19,447 nt of DNA, taken from assembly GCA_030706065.1 (NCBI GenBank), contig JAUZPH010000010.1, positions 1-19,447 of the forward strand, read 5' to 3'. The position numbers were made by a program, and so were the translations under genes. The notes below the pieces were generated by a model. The model was given only the letters and a program-made list of their open reading frames with translations. It did not search any database and was not told where the DNA came from. This DNA comes from Bacillota bacterium. GTDB lineage: Bacteria > Bacillota > Clostridia > Clostridiales > Clostridiaceae. The first letter of the stretch is position 1, and each line of letters starts with the position of its first letter. Below are positions 7,730 to 14,114 of this stretch, piece by piece.

Positions 7730-7764
7730 TAAGAAAAAAGTGCAGCTTATTCAGCCACACTTTT
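7730..7764 (-). terminator. intrinsic terminator overlapping the alpha-galactosidase stop codon
   Basis: On the minus strand a 12-bp stem (7764-7753 with 7747-7736, two G-U wobbles) closes a 5-nt loop and is followed by TTTTTTCTTAT. The TAA stop codon of the alpha-galactosidase gene (7747-7749) lies in the loop and first stem base, so the left arm is coding sequence. Confidence 0.8.
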
Positions 7765-9942
7765 CAATCTCCAGACTACACTCTGATAGTCCCCATGCAG
7801 ATGCGGTATAGTCAGGCCTGCATACATCAGCTCATCACCGCCGAAAGTGCAGTCTCTTCCCTTAACTTTGTATTCCTTGTTCGGGTCCAGGCCTTTCAGA
7901 ACCAGTTTTCTTATTGCCGGGTCCGGTACTGCCAATACTCTGAAATATGCTGCAAAAGCCTCGGATTTATCCTCCGATACAAACATCCATGCAGTTTCGT
8001 TTCCTTCGAAGGGGCTCAGCAGGCGGTACATGTCACCCTGCTGTACAATTCCTCTCAATTCTTTATATCGGGCGACCTGTTCCTTAACTTCTTTTTTCTC
8101 TTCTTCGCTGAATTTTGTGAGGTCAAGCTCGTAGCCAAAGTTTCCGGACATGGCCACGTCGCCTCTCATCTTAAGGGAGGTATTTCTGCCCACCTGATGG
8201 TTTGGAACCGCGGAAACATGTGCCCCCATGGTACTGGCGGGATAAACCATACTTGTTCCGTATTGGATTGCCAGCCTCTCCACTGCATCAGTGTCGTCAC
8301 TGGTCCAGGTCTGAGGCATGAAATAGAGCATTCCGGGGTCAAACCTTCCACCGCCGCCGGAGCAGCTTTCAAATAATACATGCGGGAAATTCGAGGTTAT
8401 TTTTTCCAGCACCCTATAGAGGCCAAGCATATATCTGTGGGCTGTTTCCCTCTGCCTTTCAGACGGCAGACACTCTGAGCCTATTTCAGACATATTTCTG
8501 TTCATATCCCATTTCACATAGCTTATGGGAGCGGAGGCCAGAATGCTTGATACTGCATTAATTATATAATCACAGACATCATCTCTGGACAGGTCCAGTA
8601 TAAGCTGCCTTCTTGCCTCTGAACGGGTTCTGTCAGGAACGTGGAGGCACCAGTCAGGATGAGCCCTGTACATGTCGCTGTCCGGTGATACCATCTCAGG
8701 CTCAAACCACAGGCCAAATTTTAGATTGAGTTTATTTATTCGGCTTACCAAATCCTCCAGGCCGTTTGGCAGCTTGCTTTTGTTAACTACCCAGTCTCCC
8801 AGGGAGGACTCATCATTGTTTCGCTTTCCGAACCAACCGTCATCAAGTACGAAAAGTTCTATTCCAAGCTCGCTGCCGGCCTTTGCTATGGCTTCAAGCT
8901 TATCTGCATTAAAATCGAAATAAGTTCCTTCCCAGTTATTAACTAAGACAGGCCTTACCTTATCCCTGAATTCACCTCTGCACAGTCTTGTCCTGTATAA
9001 CTTGTGATAGGTTCTGGACATTTGCCCTATACCTTGAGAAGAATGCACCATCACAACTTCAGGGGTCTGGAAGGATTCTCCCTGGCTCAAAAGCCATGAA
9101 AAATCAAAGGGGTTTATACCCATGGATACCCTTGTAGTCCTATACTGGCTCACTTCCGCCTGGGCCAGGAAGCTGCCGCTGTAAACAAGGCTGAAGCCGT
9201 ACACCTCTCCGTGCTCTTCACCGGCATCCTTGCTTACCAGTACTATAAATGGATTATGGAAGTGGCTGCTGGCCCCTCTTCTGCTCTCTATTGACTGGTT
9301 TCCTGTAAAAAGAGGCTTCCTCTCGATATGCCTCTCACGAGCCCAAGAGCCGTGAAGGTGCATGAAATCATAATCCTTGCTATTTAAATCCACACTCATA
9401 CTGAGGGCCCGATGCAATTTGAGAACAGTGTTTCCCTCATTGACAAACCTGACGCTTCTTGTAATTACGTCAAACTTCTCGAAAACCGTATAGCTCAATA
9501 TAACCTTCAAGCCGATTAAAGCATCAAAGAGCTCAACTTCCAGAGTCTCAGCTTCTGAATCATTCTCCACATAAGTGGCAGGAAGCCCGTCCAGCTTGGG
9601 CTTACCCTTCATTATCTTGTGAGAACTGTATCTCAAATCCGTCACCGTTGTTCCATTTTCAAGCTGAATGGCATAGGCCGGGGTACGGAAGTCCGACCTG
9701 CCATAGGAAGGATATTCCTGCGGCAGAGTTTCAAGTGTCAGTACTCTGTCCTCTGGATTTGGATTTGGAGAAAAAGAAACTCTGAATCTTATCTCCAAAA
9801 GCTCCCTTGCATTTATCTTTTTCAGTCTTTTACCCCAGTAGAGGTGTGCCAGATAGCCATCTCTGTGGACCTGCATTGCATAGCTCGTGTCACCTGCCTG
9901 CAGATGAAATACTCTGTCCTTTTCATCGTAAAGTATACCCAT
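7747..9942 (-). CDS. alpha-galactosidase, GH36
   Basis: This enzyme hydrolyses terminal alpha-1,6-linked galactose from melibiose, raffinose-family sugars and galactomannan fragments. It has the full length of bacterial GH36 tetrameric enzymes (about 730 residues): an N-terminal beta-sandwich (to about 335), a TIM barrel (about 336-650) and a C-terminal beta domain. Counting from the upstream ATG at 9957, the nucleophile is Asp484 in YVKWDMNR, the acid/base is Asp554 in WTSDDTDA, and LFVLDDGWFG (368-377) and ESCSGGGGRFD (530-540) supply substrate-binding residues. No signal peptide, so it is cytoplasmic and acts on imported sugars. I prefer the start at 9940-9942 (731 residues): the protein then opens MGILYDEKDRVFHLQ like its relatives, with a weak GGGA before it; the ATG at 9957 has no ribosome binding site. 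An MFS transporter gene lies 113 bases upstream on the same strand. Confidence 0.95.
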   Translation of the reverse strand: MGILYDEKDRVFHLQAGDTSYAMQVHRDGYLAHLYWGKRLKKINARELLEIRFRVSFSPNPNPEDRVLTLETLPQEYPSYGRSDFRTPAYAIQLENGTTVTDLRYSSHKIMKGKPKLDGLPATYVENDSEAETLEVELFDALIGLKVILSYTVFEKFDVITRSVRFVNEGNTVLKLHRALSMSVDLNSKDYDFMHLHGSWARERHIERKPLFTGNQSIESRRGASSHFHNPFIVLVSKDAGEEHGEVYGFSLVYSGSFLAQAEVSQYRTTRVSMGINPFDFSWLLSQGESFQTPEVVMVHSSQGIGQMSRTYHKLYRTRLCRGEFRDKVRPVLVNNWEGTYFDFNADKLEAIAKAGSELGIELFVLDDGWFGKRNNDESSLGDWVVNKSKLPNGLEDLVSRINKLNLKFGLWFEPEMVSPDSDMYRAHPDWCLHVPDRTRSEARRQLILDLSRDDVCDYIINAVSSILASAPISYVKWDMNRNMSEIGSECLPSERQRETAHRYMLGLYRVLEKITSNFPHVLFESCSGGGGRFDPGMLYFMPQTWTSDDTDAVERLAIQYGTSMVYPASTMGAHVSAVPNHQVGRNTSLKMRGDVAMSGNFGYELDLTKFSEEEKKEVKEQVARYKELRGIVQQGDMYRLLSPFEGNETAWMFVSEDKSEAFAAYFRVLAVPDPAIRKLVLKGLDPNKEYKVKGRDCTFGGDELMYAGLTIPHLHGDYQSVVWRLKSVAE

Positions 9943-10016
9943 AACAATTCCCGTCATTTAAGGTCTTTTATCAATTGACCCTTATTACGACGGATTACAC
10001 CTGCCTTTCTATATGT

Positions 10017-10044
10017 AGATGCGTAAGCCTAGGCTTCCGCATCT
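10017..10044. other. intercistronic hairpin between MFS and alpha-galactosidase genes
   Basis: AGATGCG (10017-10023) pairs with CGCATCT (10038-10044), with an inner AAGCC/GGCTT stem across one mismatch. It follows the MFS stop by 11 bases on the minus strand. Neither strand has a U-tract after it, so it looks like an mRNA-stabilising or processing structure rather than a full terminator. Confidence 0.5.
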
Positions 10045-10055
10045 GTTACTAAACT

Positions 10056-11309
10056 TTACTGCTTTATACTTTGTTTATACCTGGAAGCCGCTGCTGAAAA
10101 ATATGTCAGGATAACCCCGCATATCAATAAGGCTATATTCAGTACAAAAGGCAGCCTCCTGTCAATTTCCGACAATTCCCCTGCCAGTGCTCCAAAAGGT
10201 GAGGTTACTGCAAGGACAATTACATATAGCACAGCCATAACCCTGGCTCTTTCCCTGACATCCACCAGTACTACCTGCAGGGAATCCAGCAAAGGGCTTA
10301 TTATAGAAATTCCACAAGCTTCAAGAATTATACTTCCTATAATGAATATAAGGCCTTTATCAGGAGCAAATATAACTATGAGCTGGCTTATTCCAAAGGT
10401 CATAAAACCTAGTACCAGAGGCCGTTTAAATCTTAAGGCATTAATTCTCGGTATAACCGTGAAAAATAATATAAGCATCACTATTGATTTCAAAAACGGG
10501 AAGAGACCCAGGTAATTTTCCGGCAAATGAATTCTTTCCGTTATGGCTATGGACCAGAAGTTACTGTTTACCATATTTATAATACTCATCACAATCATGA
10601 GTCCCAAGGTAAGCAGGGTTTCCGGTGTCTTCAGCAATTTCCTTACTACTCCTCCATAGCCTCCCAGGACCTCACCGAGACTCAGGTGCTTAGTTTCGTC
10701 CATCCGTATTCTTCCGGGACCTGTCTCTGTTGTATACCTGAAGGTCAGATATATCTTAACCGCCATAACTCCGGAAAAGATAAGGTAAAGTACCCTTACT
10801 GTAGGTACCATTCCATAGTTCTTCACAAATATGCTGGACAGGGGGGAGAAAAACGCTGCGCCCAGCCCTGCAATATATATCCATGTATAAATGTTTACTA
10901 TCTGCTTTTTATCGCAGTCTTCCACCAGGAGACAGTTCCAGGAGTTCATGGTTATCCTCATGGTGCCATTTAAAATGGCTGCCGCAGCAAAGTAGTAAAA
11001 ATTCTTTGAAAAAGCCCAGATTAATGCCGGTACTGTCCAGCATATGAAATCAAAGATAAATGTGGTATATCTCCGCCCAAGCTTGTCTGTGACAGCACCT
11101 CCAAGCAGTGAAAATATTATCTGCGAAATCATTCCGATAGTAGCAATAAGACCTATCTGGCTGTCCTTTACCCCTAAAGCAAGCATATATACTGATATAT
11201 ATGGACCTAGTAGATTGTACGGAATTCCCCACAGCGGCTCGGTAAGTACACAGGCCTTGGAGTTTCCCCTTAAGTTCAACAGGGTCTGTATCAGCGGGTG
11301 CTGTTTCAT
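10056..11309 (-). CDS. MFS transporter, possible sugar permease
   Basis: The product is a 417-residue protein with about 12 hydrophobic helices and the major-facilitator motif A between helices 2 and 3 (GGAVTDKLGRR, residues 70-80). I choose the ATG at 11307-11309, with GAGAGG 10 nt upstream; the TTG three codons earlier lies almost on top of that ribosome binding site. It precedes the alpha-galactosidase on the same strand with about 100 bases between, and a good sigma-A promoter lies just upstream, so the two are likely one operon. That context suggests uptake of an alpha-galactoside, which is inference. It does not show the GPH-family features of the usual melibiose carrier MelB, so an unrelated efflux or peptide substrate cannot be excluded. 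Confidence 0.85.
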   Translation of the reverse strand: MKQHPLIQTLLNLRGNSKACVLTEPLWGIPYNLLGPYISVYMLALGVKDSQIGLIATIGMISQIIFSLLGGAVTDKLGRRYTTFIFDFICWTVPALIWAFSKNFYYFAAAAILNGTMRITMNSWNCLLVEDCDKKQIVNIYTWIYIAGLGAAFFSPLSSIFVKNYGMVPTVRVLYLIFSGVMAVKIYLTFRYTTETGPGRIRMDETKHLSLGEVLGGYGGVVRKLLKTPETLLTLGLMIVMSIINMVNSNFWSIAITERIHLPENYLGLFPFLKSIVMLILFFTVIPRINALRFKRPLVLGFMTFGISQLIVIFAPDKGLIFIIGSIILEACGISIISPLLDSLQVVLVDVRERARVMAVLYVIVLAVTSPFGALAGELSEIDRRLPFVLNIALLICGVILTYFSAAASRYKQSIKQ

Positions 11310-11345
11310 TAAATTCAATCCTCTCTCATTAATTAATCTACGGCA

Positions 11346-11374
11346 ATTTTACCAGTAAGCACCTTATATTTCAA
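11346..11374 (-). promoter_or_regulatory. sigma-A promoter of the MFS/alpha-galactosidase unit
   Basis: On the minus strand, -35 TTGAAA (11369-11374) and -10 TAAAAT (11346-11351) are separated by exactly 17 bp; each box matches consensus in five of six positions. The start codon lies about 37 bases downstream of the -10 box. I see no obvious operator palindrome beside it. Confidence 0.65.
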
Positions 11375-11637
11375 TGTATTAATCAAGTTTTGTTCAATTT
11401 CAAAAAAATTTATCCTATCAGGTTTTCATTTATTTAAGTTGCTTGTATTTTCTTCAAGAATATCCTTCAAAAACCACTAAAGAATATACTAGATTCGGAC
11501 GAAAATATATTATAGAGATACCGCTTTATATATAAACTTATTAAAGCCATAAATCCCTCATAGGTACGGGGAATATATTTTACTGGCTCAAGGATTGAGC
11601 AGTTTTAAAGGCCAAAAGGAACAAGGAGGTTCACAAT
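11375..11637 (+). other. AT-rich intergenic leader with hairpin upstream of the 172-residue gene
   Basis: No gene is visible in this stretch. The part nearest the following gene holds a hairpin at 11582-11603: ACTG(G)CTCAA pairs with TTGAGCAGT across a 3-nt loop, followed by TTTTAAAG. It ends with the strong ribosome binding site AAGGAGGT about 8 nt before ATG 11638. The hairpin with its short U-run could act as a weak attenuator. I could not identify a convincing sigma-A promoter, although several TATA-like words occur at 11480-11536; an alternative sigma factor is possible. Confidence 0.4.
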
Positions 11638-12156
11638 ATGGCGACCATTACCTCAGAAATACTTATAGGTCACAGCAATGACCTCAGTGGAGGTATAATA
11701 CCGACTCACATTCTTCTTCTGTCCGAAGGGAGCAAACCTGTCTGGATATTAAAAGACCTGGATATTCTGGAGGATCATACGCACGGTTCAAATACGATAA
11801 GATGGATACCCACCACCGATAATGTACTTGAAGATGCGCTATTAATGATTTCCATCTATGTTCTCAGGGATAAAGATCTGGTTGAAAACGCCTCAAAATA
11901 TTTTCGAAGCTTCTCGGATAACATTATTGAACTCTCCCGGGATATAAGCATTGAAAATCTGAAGGAGCTTTACCGAATGTGCCGGAGGCTTCAATATGAT
12001 TACAAACTGATCCTTTCATGTTTTACCGGTTCTTCCCTGGAAAAGAAGCTAAACATAATCAAGCTGTATTCAATGGATATAGAGGTGTGCAAGGCCTCCT
12101 ATAACAGGTCCTACAACCCCTTTGGCGATAAAGTTGTTATAAATGGAAACCTCTAA
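11638..12156 (+). CDS. hypothetical protein, 172 residues
   Basis: I do not recognise this family. Coding is well supported by AAGGAGGT before ATG and by a hairpin terminator after the stop. The product is soluble, with no signal peptide or membrane helix. Residues 1-60 look beta-rich (for example THILLLSEGSKPVWILKDLDIL), and residues 62-155 look helical, with basic clusters (RMCRRLQYDYK) and three scattered cysteines (Cys115, 128, 151) without a CxxC pattern. The C-terminus ends in YNPFGDKVVINGNL, a beta-like tail. The gene stands alone, convergent with the Ser/Thr kinase gene and preceded by a long leader. Its context gives no firm clue to function; a link to the neighbouring kinase would be speculative. 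Confidence 0.7.
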   Translation: MATITSEILIGHSNDLSGGIIPTHILLLSEGSKPVWILKDLDILEDHTHGSNTIRWIPTTDNVLEDALLMISIYVLRDKDLVENASKYFRSFSDNIIELSRDISIENLKELYRMCRRLQYDYKLILSCFTGSSLEKKLNIIKLYSMDIEVCKASYNRSYNPFGDKVVINGNL

Positions 12157-12209
12157 AATGTGTTTTCCTATCATATTCATATAATGGCAGCAAGCACCTT
12201 TAAATAAAA

Positions 12210-12248
12210 AATCCACATCTATGCAAACCCCAGGCATAAATGTGGATT
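12210..12248. terminator. bidirectional terminator between convergent genes
   Basis: A 15-nt arm (12210-12224) pairs with 12234-12248, with one C-A mismatch and a 9-nt loop. The minus-strand tail TTTTTATTTA is a good U-tract for the kinase transcript; the plus-strand tail ATTTCATTT is weaker. Confidence 0.75.
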
Positions 12249-12294
12249 ATTTCATTTGTGGAATACAGTTTTTCCCTCATACTCAACTGATGTA

Positions 12295-13230
12295 TTATGT
12301 ACCGGAAATTGTTCCAATAATATTGGAAATCATCTCCGTTATATTATCTTTGTACTGCCAAAATCCAAAAAATAAAACACCTAATATTGCTGTTAAAAAC
12401 AATACCCATAAAGCTGTCTTAAGCCCACTCCCTTTTCCCCGCCTGTATCTCTGTCTTTCTATATCGCTCAGAGCCTGCAGTACCTGCCTTATATCCTGAT
12501 ATCTGTTATCCGGGTTCAGTCTCGTACATCTGAATATGATTTCCTCAAGTCCTTCAGAAAAATTGGGATCAAACTGCCTGACGGGCAGTATTTCATAAGG
12601 TGGGTCATTGGGGCCAAGGCCGGAAGCCATGTGGTACATTGTTACACCGAGACTGTATATATCGGCCCTTACGTCCGTCTGAGCATTTCCATACTGCTCC
12701 GGAGCAGCATATCCCCTCGTACCGCCCAGCATTGTATCATTGCGGGCATATTGTTTGTATTCCCTGGCAATTCCGAAGTCCACAATTTTTATCCGGCCGT
12801 CCCTCATAAGCATTATATTTGCCGGTTTCATATCCCTGTATACTATTGGGTTTGGCCTTTGGCTGTGGAGATACAGCAGCACATTGCAAATCTGCCTTGC
12901 AATGCTCACGATTACCAATTCAGGCAGCCTTCTGACCTGTCTCAGATACTGCTCCAGATTTATCCCGTCAACGAATTCTTCGATAATATATATGTAATTC
13001 TGGTCCTCAAAGAAATTGAACATCTTAACTATGGAAGGATGATTCAATCTTCTCAATATATTGAACTCCGCATAGTAGTTTACACTGTTCCTCGGATCTT
13101 TTAGAACAACCTTTAGAGCCCAAAATGTGCCCATGTTTATATCCCGTACCAGATATATTTGTCCCATTCCGCCCCTGCCCAATTCCCTGATAACTTGATA
13201 TTTTCCCAAAATCAACCCGGAATTCACCAA
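12295..13230 (-). CDS. membrane-anchored Ser/Thr protein kinase without PASTA domains
   Basis: This is a Hanks-type kinase that transfers ATP phosphate to Ser/Thr of proteins. With the chosen start it has 311 residues: glycine loop ELGRGGMGQIY (about 16-26), ATP lysine in ALKVV (about 40), helix-C Glu in AEF (about 55), catalytic loop YRDMKPANIM with Asp at about 133, DFG (about 151-153) and APE (about 176-178). All catalytic residues are present; Tyr replaces His in HRD, as in a number of bacterial kinases. One membrane helix (about 274-291) leaves only about 20 residues outside, so there is no PASTA sensor as in PrkC. The first in-frame GTG (13237-13239) lies on top of the ribosome binding site GGGAGG; TTG at 13228-13230 is 8 nt from it and is my choice, with GTG 13225-13227 the alternative. 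No phosphatase gene is adjacent. It has its own promoter and terminator. Confidence 0.9.
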   Translation of the reverse strand: MVNSGLILGKYQVIRELGRGGMGQIYLVRDINMGTFWALKVVLKDPRNSVNYYAEFNILRRLNHPSIVKMFNFFEDQNYIYIIEEFVDGINLEQYLRQVRRLPELVIVSIARQICNVLLYLHSQRPNPIVYRDMKPANIMLMRDGRIKIVDFGIAREYKQYARNDTMLGGTRGYAAPEQYGNAQTDVRADIYSLGVTMYHMASGLGPNDPPYEILPVRQFDPNFSEGLEEIIFRCTRLNPDNRYQDIRQVLQALSDIERQRYRRGKGSGLKTALWVLFLTAILGVLFFGFWQYKDNITEMISNIIGTISGT

Positions 13231-13312
13231 TAGATACACCTCCCTGCAGTACCTCTGCGGGTTTCATTATTTTCACACTTCAGCTTACAGATGCGGTAAG
13301 CCCAGCTTTCTC

Positions 13313-13341
13313 ATTATACTTATTTCTATATTTTACCACAA
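13313..13341 (-). promoter_or_regulatory. promoter of the Ser/Thr kinase gene
   Basis: On the minus strand a perfect -10 TATAAT (13313-13318) sits 17 bp from a weak -35 TTGTGG (13336-13341). The leader of about 75 nt contains a small hairpin, GCTTAC/GTAAGC (13283-13301). Confidence 0.55.
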
Positions 13342-13356
13342 GTCCTTCTTCAGTTG

Positions 13357-13398
13357 TATAAAAACAAGACATATGTCAAGGAAAGAGTGACATATGTC
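13357..13398 (-). terminator. intrinsic terminator of the P-loop kinase gene, with palindromic arms
   Basis: Ten bases after the stop, the minus strand forms an 11-bp stem (13398-13388 with 13378-13368) around a 9-nt loop, followed by TTGTTTTTATAC. Each arm contains the self-complementary 10-mer GACATATGTC (13368-13377 and 13389-13398), centred 21 bp apart. Confidence 0.75.
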
Positions 13399-13408
13399 CA
13401 AATATTCC

Positions 13409-14050
13409 TTACAAATTATATTTGTATAAAAGTTCTTCCGCAGCGTTTCTGAGATCTTTCAGAGTTCCATCATTATATATTATTTCATCACTCAGTTCGT
13501 CAACGATTCGCGGCACATCCGCCTCGGTGTTATGTGTAGAACTGCTGTTTTTCACTACCCTTTCACCGTCCCGTGATATGAGCCTGCTCCTTCGTATCTC
13601 TTCGCTTACCTTTACTCCTACTATAAGAAAGTTCTTACCTCTCCAGTATTCCAAATCCTCCATTGTACGGCCCCCAACTATGATTGAGAGCTCATCCTTC
13701 CTCATAGCTGACAGCTGTTCCAGAATTGCCCTGTTAAAGTCCTCGCCCTCCAGCCCGGCGTTATCCCATCCATATTTTCTCTGGCCTCTTTCATATATCA
13801 GGGCCAGTATATAATCACACATAATATTTACATCCATCTCTCTCAGCTTATCCGCTGTAGTCTGGCCTATATACCTTTCAAGCCCCCTCCAGGACGGATT
13901 AACCTTTGCAATCTTCATCATCTCTCTGCACAATATGCCTATGTTATATATCCTTGAGTTCTCCTTTATAGCACCAAACTCCGCTGCAAGTGCGTCCTTT
14001 CCTGCACCCATCTCTCCAAAAATTACTATGCCGTTATAATTCTTATCCAT
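13409..14050 (-). CDS. P-loop nucleotide-kinase-like ATPase
   Basis: I use the ATG at 14048-14050, preceded by CGGGAGGT about 6 nt upstream; the earlier ATG at 14086 has no ribosome binding site. The 213-residue product has a Walker A motif (GEMGAGKDA, residues 12-20) and a core like dephospho-CoA kinase, deoxynucleotide monophosphate kinase and other AAA_18-type nucleotide kinases. IIVGGRTMEDLEYW (123-136) resembles the base or substrate-binding strand, RLISRDGERV (156-165) the LID region with its arginines, and STHNTEADV (171-179) the following loop. The end DEIIYNDGTLKDL (188-200) is typical of dephospho-CoA-kinase-like folds. It probably phosphorylates a nucleotide or similar small molecule in the cytoplasm; substrate unknown. 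The gene starts 64 bases after the HD-GYP stop with no hairpin between, so cotranscription is likely. Confidence 0.8.
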   Translation of the reverse strand: MDKNYNGIVIFGEMGAGKDALAAEFGAIKENSRIYNIGILCREMMKIAKVNPSWRGLERYIGQTTADKLREMDVNIMCDYILALIYERGQRKYGWDNAGLEGEDFNRAILEQLSAMRKDELSIIVGGRTMEDLEYWRGKNFLIVGVKVSEEIRRSRLISRDGERVVKNSSSTHNTEADVPRIVDELSDEIIYNDGTLKDLRNAAEELLYKYNL

Positions 14051-14114
14051 CTGTATACCTCCCGATAGGTCCGCGTTCAATAGCATTTTACCACATTAAC
14101 TTTTAATTATCCAC

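Noticed and set aside
7723..8376. 217-codon plus-strand open frame
   Set aside because: It overlaps the alpha-galactosidase gene antisense, has no ribosome binding site and resembles no protein.
11375..11637. Possible c-di-GMP or other riboswitch before the 172-residue gene
   Set aside because: I could not find conserved riboswitch core sequences; only one simple hairpin is supported.
12631..13104. 157-codon plus-strand open frame
   Set aside because: It is antisense to conserved kinase motifs (catalytic loop, DFG, APE), so it is a shadow frame.
13240..13310. Possible second copy of the AGATGCGTAAGCC hairpin arm seen at 10017
   Set aside because: The similarity (AGATGCGGTAAGCC) covers only about 13 bases and the pairing partners differ, so chance is likely.
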